Positions 11,570 to 24,500 of a stretch of DNA of 64,000 bases are shown piece after piece. The stretch is from Filosporella fistucella. Its lineage: Eukaryota; Ascomycota; Leotiomycetes; Helotiales. The notes beneath the pieces are model-generated. The model worked only from the letters and a program-made list of their open reading frames with translations. It was not told where the DNA came from and did no database searches. Every line of letters starts with the position of its first letter. Within the stretch, counting starts at the first letter, position 1. A program made the position numbers and the translations under genes. The stretch is from NCBI GenBank assembly GCA_030077755.1, contig JAQJZZ010000008.1:2108001-2172000 (forward strand). The letters are read 5' to 3'.

Positions 11570-12897
11570 TCACAACCCCTCCCTCTTCCTCCTCTTCTTC
11601 ACCACTCCCCGGTTACCACCTTCACTAAAACTCGTCCCAATCCCCGAGTCCCTCCCTCTATCCTCCTCCTCCGTCCCATCCTCATCTTCATCATCTGCCT
11701 CTAATAAACCCTTCTCCTCTCCCAGTATATCTCCCTCTACTTTAATATTCGCAGCAGGAATGTATTGCAAAGGCGCTTGTTTCCCATATGTAGGAAACGA
11801 GCGTGGTGTATCTGATAACTGGGGCTCTTCATCTTCTATCCCATTCTCTGTTTTAATTCCGTTCTCTGATTTAATTTCTCCTTCTTCTTTAACCCCCGGC
11901 TCTCCTGAGAAAAGAGAATTGAGAATGAACCAACTTATACACGCACCGATCATCTCTGCTCCCCAAAAAGTTCCTACGCCGATTATGAAACTTAATACTT
12001 TGAATCGCCACATCCACCATCTTAAGCCCTCGAAGCGGGCTAGGAAGTGGACTTTTACTTCGTAGATCTCTAGTTCTCCTGCTGCTTGTATCTCTAGTAG
12101 TAGATAGCGAGGGATATTTTGTTTTCCTTTAGGAAAAGAAAGAGATTCTGCCATAGGGATTGAGAGGGCCTCGGATTCGGTCTTGAAACTGAAGATGTAA
12201 AATGGGAGATTTAGGAGGGTTTTCGAGAGAGAGGTTAGAGGAGAGGTGTAGGGTATTAAGGCCGGACGGGAAGACGTGAATATGAGGTGGTTGGCGGGGA
12301 TTTCGAGGCGAAGTGGAGAGGAGGATTGAGATTGTAGCGGTGTTGTGGTGAGAGGAAGGGGGTAGGTGGAGGAGAGGAGAGAGAGCGAAAGCATGAAGTT
12401 TCCTTGTTGGAGATTTCGGGGGCTGCGCGGGAGAAGGAGAGAGATTTCTATATCGTAGGGTTGGGAGGGGATGAGAGAGGATTGGAGGTCTGCGTGGCCA
12501 TGGGGAGGGAGAGAGGTTCTATTGTGCGAATTAGCATTTTGGCACAAAATATAATATTCAACTCCACCCCAATCCTTCTTCTTTGCATCACTCTCTGCCG
12601 CGGCCCTTTCGAGCACCATTCTAAACGGAGCCCCATCCTCAACCCCAGCCCTAAGCAAAGAAAGTAAACAAAACTCACCCAAACTGCAAGTAAACCACCC
12701 TCTCCACCCCCATCTGCGGCACATAACTCCAGTAAAACAGGACATATCCCAACACCGCGCAACCGAATAATATCGAGCTAGTAGCTACCACCAGAATAGT
12801 ATTCAGATACGTTTTCTGCGCTGGCTTGGAGGTGATTGTTCGGAGAGGAGTTTTGATGAGATCCTTTTTGGGAGCGTTAGTACTGTGGTTAAATGGG
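11570..12897 (-). CDS. FLD1: Seipin (lipid-droplet biogenesis protein), 5' end unresolved
   Basis: Exons 12897-12679 and 12518-11570 join through a 160-bp intron (GTGAGT...CAATAG) with matching phase, restoring the continuous seipin stretch VVYLQFG / TSLPPHGHADLQSS / QPYDIEISLLLPRSP / GNFMLSLSLL. An N-terminal membrane segment (TILVVATSSILFGCAVLGYV) precedes the luminal beta-sandwich. A second membrane segment lies near FKVLSFIIGVGTFWGAEMIG. The C-terminal cytosolic tail is acidic and low in complexity (EADDEDEDGTEEED). Seipin oligomers sit at ER-lipid droplet contacts and control triacylglycerol droplet formation. The first coding exon is not fixed: the exon starting at 12897 has an acceptor (CTCTGCAG) in phase 2 and no in-frame ATG, so a short upstream exon near 12940-13080 must supply the start. 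About 388 residues are accounted for. Confidence 0.88.
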
Positions 12898-13333
12898 CTG
12901 CAGAGTTAGAGGGGGAAGAAGAAGGAGGGGGAAGGTAACGGTACCATTTTGAGGTTGCGGCTGAGTATTGAGACCGATGGTCCTGTAGAGAGAGGGATGA
13001 AGAAGGAGGGTTGCTGCGCGCGACAGCTGGAGAGCTTATGTTGAGGGAAGCATGTGGTGAGGTTTTGTTTTGTTTTGGGGATGTGAAGCTGGGGAGCTTT
13101 ATCGGATGACGTCGGGTTTTGCCAGGGACAGGGGGTTAGGTCTTATTTTTGGGCCTGTAAAAGCTGCTGGAACAATTCATACTCCGTAGACTACCTAGGT
13201 ACCTAACACTTATCTCACTTTATTCCAATTTTAGCTGGAATAACTTTAAAACTAGAATAGCACCTGGAATTGGAACAAGCCCAATTTGCAAAACTATGAA
13301 TACTTTCAAAGTCAGCACTTATAGATACCTGTC
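12898..13333. other. Seipin upstream region
   Basis: Should contain the missing first coding exon and leader of the seipin gene. On the minus strand, acceptors CTCTGCAG (ending 12898) and CTCTCTCTACAG (about 12984) suggest leader introns. At 13224-13274 there is an imperfect inverted repeat with arms like TTCCAATTTTAGCTG and CACCTGGAATTGGAA. Confidence 0.45.
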
Positions 13334-13375
13334 GGCCTCCACGGCAGTGGCCCCCGGAGGGCCAGCGGAGCGTCA
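13334..13375 (-). repeat. 42-bp GC-rich repeat, right copy of an inverted pair
   Basis: Exact reverse complement of 10478-10519. Flanking bases differ immediately outside and inside the 42 bp. No target-site duplication is visible: the left outer flank ends TTTCAATAC and the right outer flank begins ATAGTTAAT. The pair encloses 2,814 bp with the seipin gene. Confidence 0.95.
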
Positions 13376-13685
13376 ATAGTTAATGCTGAGCACATGGAAC
13401 AGGGGAGTGGGAGAAAAGTGGTGAGCTAATTTCAACGTCTTAAGTCTTCTCATATATTAAAAATTTGGTATTCCGGTCTATGCAGGTAATAATCACCATC
13501 ACATTAAGATTCACTGTCAATTGAATATCGAATGCGGCATTTACGGAAACTTGATTCGTCATCTCCATCCAAGTATACAAATCTTTCCCAAATAACAATC
13601 TCCAAGCTATTGACCCGCATATACGCACCCCAATCTCAAACAAAAAGTATCCACAAAACAGAGCTCACCCGTAACCCAAAAATTA
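13376..13685. other. Short intergenic stretch, 3' of the F-BAR gene
   Basis: About 310 bp of AT-rich 3' flank. The short frames are unrelated to any family I know, and nothing else is seen. Confidence 0.6.
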
Positions 13686-16600
13686 TTAGCAGTTCTGAAG
13701 ATAATTGCTCGGCACAAGACCGGGTCTTCCATTCTTGCCAGCCACTTCTGCCTCCCACCATCCATCGTCTTGAAGCCTCAATACTGCGAGAACATCTCCC
13801 TTTGCGAAACTCAATTCTTCAGGAATAGCAGCTTGGTACATATACATTGCACGAGCTAATCATGATTAGTTTTGAGCCAAAGTGATTGAAGAAGAACTTA
13901 CCAAAGTGCAAAATAGGTCGACCTTCTCTGTTAAACTGCCTGACATCTGCTACACTCTTGCTTCGTGTACGAGCAGCCAATTGTTGTCCTTGTCCACCTC
14001 CGTAATAACTCATGGCTCTAGAGTTGGCTGACCCTCCTGCACGACTACCACGTCCACTCTGAGAACCATATCCCTCATCAGAAGTAGGGGCAAGTTGCAT
14101 TTGCATCGACATTTCATTGCTCACATGGCTACTGTTGGGTCTCTCCTGTTCCCGGAATGGAGCTGGAGATACTGCTCGAGATACAGGTCTAGCCACTTCA
14201 GCTGGAGAGTTATGACGATAATACCCTTGATCTGATCCACGCTTTTGAGGAGTAGCTGCTTGAGAACGAGATCTTTGGCTACCTGCATATGGATTTGGAG
14301 ATGCAGATCGATATTGTTGTCTTGTATCGACTTGCATATTCGGACGAGGGGATACACTTCTTGGTGGCGCAGGAGATGTGGCACGAGGCATGTCACTTCC
14401 ACGAGTTCCAGGTCGAGATTGTGTACCATAACCAGATTGGGAATCTGGTCGAGGTTGTGCATTGAACATGTTTCGAGTTTGAACTTCGTATTTCTCCCTG
14501 GTTTGATTCATTTGCTTCGCAGTATGGGCTGGTGAAGGCAGTCCAAGTCTTTGAACTGGCTGATCATATGAGGGTGGTGGAGTACCTCTCATTCCTGCCA
14601 TTAAAGCTCCATTGGCCATTTGAGCACCACCTGGTCTTGATGATGGAGTTGATCCAGGAGCTGGAGTTGGAATTCCATGATAATTGTCTGCTGACACCCG
14701 AGTAGATGAAGCTTTTGTCACACCTTTCAATTCTGCTAAAGCTTGTGCAATAGGATCTAAGTCTTCTTCTTGTTGCGGTGCAATGTTTTGAGCTGCTTTC
14801 GTCTTCCTTTCTGGAGCTGCAACATCAAACACGTTGTTTCCAACATTAAGCTGGAAACTTGCACGTGGATCAATAGGTTCCGGACTTCCACTAGGTCTGT
14901 CTGTGAGCATATTTTGAGATTCTTGGCTATACAGTTGTGGTCGTCGAGTTGGTGTATTTTGAGCAGTTACAGTTCGACTAGCAGACCAAGTGTTACGGTT
15001 GGAAGGTGTCAGAGCTGTATCTTTCTCCTTGTTACTCTTTCGTCTAAATGGGCTATGAGCCTGGAAGAATCCACTCTTCTTTTTCAAGACTTGTTTCTCC
15101 GGTGGAGGTGCAACTTGTTTGACAGGAGATGTCTTGCCACTTGGAGGTTCTTGGCTTGAGAATGATGTAGGATTTGAGTATTCGCTGTTGGAGTCACGGC
15201 TTGATGGTCTGACTGGACTGTGTTGGGAGCTTCGTTCAGAAGGAGGACCTGTTCGGCATAACATTGTCATTCCATCCATTGGATAAGGGTCATGAGGTAC
15301 AGCAGATACTGGGCCATGTTGTGATTTGTCATATGCGAGCCTGTTCTGTTGTGGTTGCTCAATTTGTGCTCTCGAAGGTTGCACCTTTTGTGGTTGTCTA
15401 GGTTGAGGTTGATAATCGAGTTGCTGTTTCCTTGGCGATTGATAGTCAAGTTGTGGTTGTCTGATAGGGCTTTCCTGATACTCCAGTTGTGGTTGTCTGG
15501 AAGGCTTGGATTGATATTCAAGCTGTGGTTGTCTGACTGGCGGCGATTGATCCTCAATATGTGTTTGTCTAGTTGGTGGAGGCTGATAGTCTTCTACTCG
15601 AGCTTGTCTCGATCTGTCGGCAATGCCCTTTTGTGGTGTAAGAGTCTGTTCACGGCTTGGTGGTGTGTCTGGTTCGTGGATAAGGTCGCGAGCAAGAACA
15701 GAATGTGGATCATGATGTGATTCGTATGTCGAAGGTTGTGGTGATGAACTCCTGTATGCTGGATTGATAGTTCGAGGAAATTGTGCCACGGAATAGCTAT
15801 CATCCTCGGAGGCTTCAGATTGCGTATCCATATCGCCACGGCAGAAGTTGATATACTTGGGTGGGTCTGGTATTTCTTGACCTGTTCCCCGCTCCTTGAT
15901 GAATGATGCAATATCCTTCTCGACCTCACAATTTTCAAGTGATAGTCGGACTTTCTCACATGAGGCATCATCACTAACACAAACAGTCGAGGCGATGTTG
16001 GCAAAACTCCAAAGACTGCTCTTCATGAAATCCAAGCGCTCTTCTTCCAGGTCTTGAAATTTGTCTGCGGCGGCTTTCCAGTCTCGGTTCCATCGTCCTG
16101 TAGTCTCCTCTAGAGCCTTCACAGCATTTTCGTACTCAGTGTTTGATGTTGCCAGGTTAATCTGAGTTTTCTCCAGCTTCGCTTTATTCTTTCGCTCTTC
16201 TTGGCCCATAACCATATGACCTTGTGCTAGATAGCCTTTGATCTTAAGACATTCTTGTTCATATCTGTCCCGAGTCTGAAATTGTTAGTAGATTCAGCTA
16301 ACGGGAAGTAAATTCTAACCTTGTTAACGTGCTGTGTTTGCTGAACCTTGACCTTCAACAACTTCTCAATACCTCCTTGAACGATTTTACGTCTTTCCTT
16401 CATGGCCCCTGCAAAAGCCGCCAGCGGCTCCTCTAATTCTGTCTTCATCTGACTGGCAATATTCTGGTGTGATTTTCCCATTTGCTCCACCTCCCCTCGC
16501 ATAACATCCAACGAAGCTCGAAGGGTTCCGGATTCCTGAGACCCTAATGGCTTCCGAGATAAAGATAGAAGCTTACGAGCATATTCATCTTCGAGGGCAG

Positions 16601-16801
16601 CACGAGCTGTAAACATGTTAGGTAAGGTCATGGGAGGGCATGTAAACACAAACCTGTATAGAATGATTTTAACTCATCACAAGTCTGCTTCGCATTATGC
16701 ATACGCTGAAGCAGAGGTTCGACGCCTGCATCATCTTTACCCCAAAAGTTATTGGCAAAGCTCATGGACACAGATGGTCCATCAGACACTGTTCCGGGCA
16801 T
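13686..16801 (-). CDS. F-BAR and SH3 domain cytokinesis protein (Hof1/Cdc15/Imp2 family)
   Basis: Four exons: 16801-16654, 16606-16320, 16275-13902 and 13855-13686, all phases consistent; 992 residues. The N-terminal ~280 residues form an F-BAR domain: SFANNFWGKDDAGVEPLLQR, then ARAALEDEYARKLLSLSRK, with long coiled-coil helices. The middle ~600 residues are disordered and rich in Ser/Pro/Gln. They include a tandem 13-residue repeat of the type RQPQLEYQ-S-x-P (about 15370-15600) and many SP/TP sites. The last exon encodes a complete SH3 domain (ARAMYMYQAAIPEELSFAKG, DDGWWEAE, GLVPSNYLQ). These proteins bend membrane at the division site and link the plasma membrane to the actomyosin ring and septum machinery. 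An ACGCGT box lies 55 bp upstream of the ATG. The domain pair is certain; orthology to Cdc15 versus Imp2/Hof1 is not resolved here. Confidence 0.93.
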
Positions 16802-18572
16802 GATGCCCAACTTTGTAGGATTGTTGACGGTTCTCGTTGGCGGTTCTCGTGGAGGACGCGTAAATGAATAGATAAGTTTTATCTTCTGCTGATTGAATGA
16901 TGTACAATGAAACTAGGACAGTGTCTGAGAGAGCAAGCAAGAATGGAGGCTGGTAATGACAAGGTTCGTCTTATTGAAGTGGAGCTTTTACTTGTTGACA
17001 ACCCCCAGCCGTTCGTTTGAGTCCTTTATTGTGTTGGCGTGGCAACCTCCCAAAAGGGGGCGCGGGTGTGGCTGGTGCAGCTTGACGACTGGGGTACGAG
17101 CCCAGACGAAACGGTGGGTGGTTTTGCGAGAGACTATACCTCTGTAGTGCATCACGGAAATCAGCTTCCACTCACTTTCCACTTGGGAGTACTAGGGATT
17201 GGAGTAACTTGTCCTGAAGGGATATGCATGATACGTCAGATTTACCAAGGAAGCATGCACTTTTCACAATTTACTATTAAGTGACTTTTCTAATATTCCA
17301 AATATTTGGACGGGTGCTGAAAAGAATTCTCTATCGACATACCAGCCTGTCATCGTGCATTATTCTCCTAAGTGACATTATGTGAATTGTGGATACACTG
17401 TATGGCTTTCTATTCCGGACTTGAAACACAATGGCTTTGTACCAGAAAGCATTGGTATTAGCCAAATTCCTCTCTTGAAACCTTCCTTACAAACGAACAA
17501 CATGCAGCGGATGGGTTCCAGAGGCCATCTGCCTCTTTCCGGGTTCTTCCATTACGAGGCATCGACCACTTTGTGCTATTGGGATTGTGGAAGGCAGAAG
17601 ATCATGTTCAGATGCGTCGCCCCCAAAGTGGTTCGAACCATAGCTTCATTCTCCTTATCCGTATTTACTCAAATATTCTCGCTTTCCGAATGCCATATAG
17701 TCCCCTTATATCAAAGTCCTATCGAGTGAAATGAGTTTTTTTCAGGAAGAATATAAGGCCCATAAAGCGTTATGTGTATTTTGAGAAAGATTTCGAGTAT
17801 GTTCAAGAGAGTTGGTAGTACCCGTCCATCTCCAAAAAGGTGCAACTACCTGCTCTGTTCTTCTGGGTTTTCCTGTGTGTCTATGTATCTAATGCAGCAG
17901 CAGCTGTTCATGTTTCAGTTTGACTTGTGATGAATAATACTGCTGTTAATTTCTTACAGAGCGGATCTTGCCCGTCTCAATGTCGTTTTCTTGTCTTTCA
18001 TCCGGGGTAAAACCTCCAAATAGCACTATAACTGAACCTGCAGTTCCTCGAACCACACTTCTGCACCAAACATCTAGTGCATGCCCGTAACCGAACTACA
18101 CCCTTTTGCATGTCCCTTAGGAACAATTCAAACAATCTTATATTCGAGGTTGTTTTTGCCGCATTATGATTTGAATTAATGGATACGGAAATCATAACAG
18201 TCATGTTTCTAAAAGTCAGTATTAAAGATACAAATCATAAGGTCTCTATAAAATTCGGAATAAGGGTGCGGTGTCACTTAAGGACCAGCCCAGATGGAAG
18301 TAATGTGAAAACGAGGTGTTGATTTCCGAAATATAAGGCTGCAACAACTAGCGCGATCCCAAAGTGAGGCTGCTGTGAGGTGGTCGTAGAACCGAACTTC
18401 AACATCGCCAAAGGTCCATACTCCTCACCTTTGAATGCGCTCCCCCATAAAACCATCTCTCCGACCTTCGAATACCACCGTCAATGCTCATACCTCCCCG
18501 GTAGATCTTCTTTCGTCTTAAAAGATCGAGAGATAGCTCTGCGGGAGTGGGTCTGTGCAGGAACACAAGCAA
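16802..18572. other. Divergent promoter region between the F-BAR gene and NOT1
   Basis: About 1.8 kb with no supported coding region; short frames such as 17382-17729 (+) show no domain. An ACGCGT box is at 16856-16861. GGTTCGAACC at 17630-17639 is a palindrome without tRNA context. GTCTGTGCAG ending at 18560 could be the acceptor of a NOT1 leader intron. Confidence 0.5.
16856..16861. promoter_or_regulatory. MluI cell-cycle box (ACGCGT) before the F-BAR gene
   Basis: Perfect ACGCGT, 55 bp upstream of the F-BAR/SH3 ATG. This is the core site of MBF (Mbp1/Swi6, or Cdc10/Res in fission yeast). The motif alone is common by chance, so the support is its position next to a cytokinesis gene. Confidence 0.4.
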
Positions 18573-21500
18573 ATGGTTAACTCTACAAGAGGGGGCACCT
18601 TTACTCCAGCTCAACAAACAATCGTGACGGGCGTCAGTCATTCACCTCATAGCTCACACCACAGTACTTTTAGTGCTGGCGCAAGTCCAAGCACAAACAG
18701 TCCCACCGGATCCAACTCTCTTACCAAAATTGTCGTCGCTCAAGTCTACCTCCTACTTAGCACTATCAAGGAAGATAAAGATCGTACGAAGTGGGAACAG
18801 CAAGCTGATCAGATTAGAAAGGTAACTTCATTTCTTTACTGCAGAACTTGTGCGCGACTGACACCAGTTCTCTTCAGCTGATCGATGAGCACGGCATGGA
18901 GGTCTTTCAGAAAGGATTCATCCGACTGGTGGTCGGAAATGCGTCAACCATATTCCCTAAACATAGCGGCAGACCGGTAGCAAATGCTGCCAACTATCCC
19001 ATACTCGTTGGTGAGATGCGCAAGATATCCCACGAGGTCGAACAAGCAGGAAAGATTGCAGAGTCGATAGAGACGGCTAATGAGGATATTTTTCGCGACT
19101 TTGACCTCTCAGATTTCATGGAACATTTCAAGCTAGATGCGCTCGAGAAGACAATACTAGCTTTAGCCTTCAAGACAGGCTCGCGATCGGATTTGAAAGC
19201 AAAAGGTATCCTTGATATGCGCCCTGAATTCCATTCCAATACTAATTTTTGACAGCCGATCTTATCCTTAACAAAAACTTCCAAGAATTCCTCACATCAA
19301 TCGTCCGACCAAGCCCCGAACACGCTGACATGCCACCTGATTTCCTTGCCTCAATCATTGACAGATTTGTTCGATTTCCTCCTCCGTTCTTGAACGCTCA
19401 AGCAAAGAAAAGCCTAGACGAGCATGTTCGCCATCGATATACTGTACAGGACACAGCTATACCAGCTGTTGTGCTGTCATCACTTTATCAAATGCGATTA
19501 GTCTCTGAAAATAATCCACTGGTCGTTCAAATACAAAAGATTGGAGCTGGTTTCACATCCGACGAAGAAACATGTCGGAATTACATCCGCAATCTAGGGT
19601 TTTCTGTTGACGAGCATCAAGCAACTGCTGCATTGATTTATACCGCTTTCAGCTACACACCAAAATGTTCACCATCGATTCTGATCAGTAGTCTGCGAGC
19701 AGAAGTTGGGGCAAGCTTCCGGTGGCAGGAAGTTATTGGTCAACTTGATCGACCTGATTTAAGGGTGGGGCAAGACCAGCTTTTGGCTTTGTATCATGCT
19801 CTAAAACCACTCGCATTAGATGGAATTATCGATATCCAACAACTTTGGGCTGGCCAGTGGCAGAACGCTGAGACACAGCTCTCATTCATAAGCTCATTTG
19901 CCTCGCTCACTCCTGAACAGCTTGACGCAACCACTATCCCAGGGCTTGAATTCGCGTTCACCGCAGAAGAGTTCGCAAATGCAGAAGAATCTGTTCAAGA
20001 GCGTGCAGCGCAAGCAGTCCGTTATCCCCTAGTATCAGTTTTGGCATTGTCGGCTATGTTCCATGTAGCATTGCATAGTCCAACAGCTTCTGATACTCCA
20101 GAAGCCAAACGACTTTTCCAACAAGTGGTTGTACCAAACCTCGACATTTTCGTGGTCGCTGCATTCGGCGTTCCGAAACCTTGGCCAGATCTTGCAACAG
20201 ATACGATTCAAAATCTCTTTGACCGATTCCTCTACAAGTACGATCAGAACTATGATTTTGTTCTCGAGGGCCTGTGGCGCAAAGATAGGCAATGGGTAGC
20301 AGCGCGGCTCGTAGAAGCACATGCCAAGGCCCCCATGGAGTTGCTCAGCATTCTTGATCACGCTCTTCGACACGGTTGGCTAGAAGATTTGGTCAGTATT
20401 CATAATGGGTTTGGACTGGATCTTGCAGCCGTAGCCAATGCTCGTGGGTTCTTGGACCTCGAAGCATGGTCTACCAAAAACATGGCGCGACATCCTGATC
20501 TTGCTCAGTCTCTCCTGACCTTCCTCAGTATCAAGGCTGGCCATGAAATTGAATACCAGCGACAAGGGGTAATGCACAGCATTATGCTCCCGGTAAAAAC
20601 TATCTCGCAGCTTCTCCACATCTTGTCAGACTGTATGCCTACCTCACCAACACAGGAGCTCATCCTGGTCCAACGAGCCTGTATAACCGCATATCCTCGT
20701 TTGATCAACTATGGAGAAGGTTTCGACAGCATCATTGATGCTAACGGTGCCGAGAGTAACGCTCTTCCGAAAGAAGCCAATGCGAAGATGGAAGAACATT
20801 ACAAGGCCATGTACACCGAAAAGCTCGAAACTCGGAGTATTGTTGACGCTTTGGACCGTTACAAGCATTCTCATGATCCAGCCGAGCAAGATGTGTTTGC
20901 TTGTATGATCCATGGACTGTTCGACGAGTACGCCCTGTATCAAACATATCCTTTGGAGGCATTGGCATCGACTGCGGTCTTGTTTGGTGGCATCATTTCC
21001 CATAAATTGATTTCCGATCTCCCATTGGAAATTGCTTTGGGAATGATACTCGAGTCAATCCGAGATTCGCACCCGGAAGAGTCTATGTACAAATTTGGTC
21101 TACAAGCCCTCATTCAACTCTATCCTCGTTTGCCAGAGTGGCCTGGTTTCTGTGGACAATTGCTACAAATACCTGGTCTACGAAATACAGAGGCCTGGCG
21201 AAAGGTGGAGGCGGCATTCCGCGCACATCAGGAGGAAGAAGCCAGACAAAATCACCATTTGGTCAATGGAAATGGCGCGTTGAATGGAGATTCGGATGAG
21301 GCATCAGCTCCCCCACCAGCTCCCTTCAATGCCCTGTACGTAGACCCGCCATCCCAATACCTCAATTCCGATCCAGATGAGGAAACCCAGGACAAGATTC
21401 AATTCGTTCTCAACAACATCACGACTGAGAATCTTAACTCCAAATTTGCTGAGCTCAAGGATGTTGTTACTGATGAGACTCAACAATGGTTTGCAGGGCA

Positions 21501-24500
21501 CTTGGTACGAGAACGAGCGAGAATGCAACCCAACTATCACAATCTGTACCTGGATCTGGTCAAATTGTTTGCGAAAAAGTCTCTTTGGTCCGAGATTCTG
21601 CGGGAGACTTATGTCAATGCCTTCCGCGCTCTTAATTCTGAAAGTACGATGCAATCTCAAGTCGATCGTTCGCACCTCAAAAATCTCGCTGTTTGGCTTG
21701 GCTCATTGACTTTGGCAAGAGACAAGCCGATAAAACAGAAAAACATCGCATTCAAGCAGCTTCTTTCAGAAGCATACGACTCTGGCCGGCTCTTAGTTGT
21801 CATTCCTTTTGTCTGCAAGGTTTTATCGCAAGGCCAATACTCCACAATCTACAAACCACCAAATCCTTGGGTGATGGAAGTAGTGAGAGGGCTCATAGAG
21901 CTTTACCAAAGGGGGGATCTCAAGCTCAATATGAAATTTGAGATCGAGGTTCTTTGCAGTGACCTGGCCCTGGATTACAAGAACATCGAACCCTCGGACG
22001 AGATCATGAATAGAGTTGTACCACTGGACGAGATTCCTGAAAATATGGCCTCAGAAGGTTTGGATAGATTTGATAATTTGTCCTTGAATGGCATGGCAAG
22101 TGGGGTTGGAGGCGGGAGATTCTCCCCGCAAGATATCACTTCTTCCATTCCAGATCTTGGCCCTATGTTGATCTACCCTCCAACGAATGATATGGTCAAC
22201 CAGCCACGCCTTCAGGAAATCGTACGCACTGCCATTACACGTGCTGTGCATGAGATCATTTCTCCAGTCGTCGAACGCTCAGTCACCATAGCTGCTATCT
22301 CTACTGCTCAGATGATTCACAAGGATTTTGCCACCGAGCCGAATGAAGCCAGATTGAGGTCCGCTGCTGTTAATATGGTCAAGAAGACTGCAGGCGCACT
22401 TGCTTTGGTCACTTCAAAGGAGCCACTGCGCGCAAGCATGATGAACTACATCCGTGGGCTATCCCAAGAGTTGCCACAGGGCCTGCCGGAAGGTACTGTT
22501 ATTATGTGTGTTAATTCCAATTTGGATCTTGCATGCAGTCAGGTTGAGAAGAAAGCTGAGGAGCGTGCCGTGCCTGAGATCGAGGAGATGATCGAGCATG
22601 AGCTGGAGGCTCGCCGTATGCACAGAATGCAAAGCCCGAATGAGCCATATGTCGATCCAAGCCTAAGCCGATGGTCCTGGACGATTCCGGCTCCTTTCAA
22701 GCTTCAACCCAACATCAACGGACTGAACCCAGAGCAAATGGCCATTTACGATGAGTTTGCAAGACAGCCTCGTGTTGCAGCATCTATAGGAGGCCCAGCT
22801 CACATCGCGTCCTCCTCCGATGCAACTAGATCTATGGCGAATGAAATACTTCAAGACCAATATCCTGTTGTAGCTCCAACACAGACAGAAACCCCGGCGA
22901 TGGCACATATCAATACCCGACAAGTGTACCCTCATCCCAGTACTTCCGTTGTTAACGGAAGAGCATCCGCTTTGCCTATTGACCCACGTGCACTCGCCGA
23001 AGGTGTGCTGAAGGCTCTCGATGATCTTGCACTTGTTGTATCCAACATTCCTCAACAGCACTGGGCTGATGTACCCGCTGACACACCTACTACAAATACC
23101 GTTGATGGAATCCTTCAAATGGTAATCGAGAGCGGCTCCCGTCCCGAGTCATACGACATGTATATTGTGGATTTGATCTGCGAAAAGCTTTTCACTACCT
23201 CTGGAATGCACGACGTCTTCGTGGAAAGCTTGGTTTACGTATTACAAATCGCTTCCAAAATCAAAAGCCACACTGCCAATCGCATTACTGTATTAATAGC
23301 CCACCAACCCGGCGAGAACCTCATTCGGAACGTCACCTTGGCGACAAGTTTGATCAAAGCCGACATGCTTGAGTGGCAGAGAATTGATTCCGAAGTCTCC
23401 AAAGCAATATTACTACGAAACGAGGATGCACTTCAGTTTCTATCATCTCTTATTGATCTTGTACTCCTCAACGATCGGCCGGTAGCATTGTATGCTGATT
23501 TCGCACGAAGTTTGGAGGTAGCATGGCAATGGATCGAAGAGGAGCCAGCGTTAGAGGTTGGACAACAGCTGAAGCAAAAGCTGACAAGCTCTGGTCTTCC
23601 TCAAATCGTGGATCGTACAAACGATGACCGACTTAATGCACGCCGCGATCAAATGGAGTATGTCTTCGAAGAATGGGTTCGTCTCTGCACAAACCCTAAT
23701 GCCACCTCGAAAGCTCTCAATTCCTTTATCGCCCAGATGTACAACAAACAGATCATCAACAATAGAGACGACCTCTTACTCTTTTTGCGCTTATGTATCG
23801 ACTCGTCTGTGGATCGATTTGAGCAACATATCCATAACAATGGCAAAGCAATTGATGCTTATCTCCCAGCCGACTCACTGGCCAAGCTCATTGCGAAGCT
23901 TGTCAAGGGTCATGAGCAGGAGGGTGAGGTTAAAGCCGACAAAGCATCATATCTTGCTTCGATACTGTCCCTTATGGTTTTGGTTCTCAATCACCATCAT
24001 GTGATGCGAGGGGAGCTCTTCAACCAAAAGGTCTTCTTGAGGCTGTTCTCCACAATATTCCACGAATTTGATGATCTTTCAGATGACCTCGAAGAGACAG
24101 AAAATCAACAGATTCTTTACGCTTTCGCCGATACTCTTCTGGAGCTTCGCCCCGCATATTTCCCAGGATTTATGTTCGGCTGGCTTGCGTTGGTCACTCA
24201 TCGTAGCTTCATGCCGCTCTTATTGAGCTTGCCAAACCAAATGGGTTGGAGTCGATTCGCTGACATCATGGAAAGTTTGATGGAATATGTTGGAGAGCTT
24301 TTCAAACCCCTTCAACTCACCACAGCTAGCAAGGAGATATATCGTGGTGTCATCAAACTAGTCGTTCTTCTGCACCACGATTTCCCAGACTTTTTGGCTG
24401 TTAACCACTCTAAGTTGTCTGCAGGTATTCCAAGCCACTGCATTCAACTTCACAACCTTATATTGAATGCAAACCCTGCAGCATATGCGAAGATACCGGA

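Noticed and set aside
12519..12670. Seipin model that keeps the AGVEDGAPFRMVLERAAAES stretch as coding
   Set aside because: A shorter intron ending at GCTTAG would keep it open, but removing GTGAGT...CAATAG instead restores the family-typical YLQFG...GHADL junction in phase.
10478..13375. A complete DNA transposon with terminal inverted repeats
   Set aside because: The inverted repeats are perfect, but there is no transposase and no target-site duplication, and the only gene inside is a core cellular gene (seipin). Kept as a finding, not called a transposon.
17630..17639. GGTTCGAACC as a tRNA B-box
   Set aside because: It is a simple palindrome with no A-box, acceptor stem or anticodon arm at the right distance.
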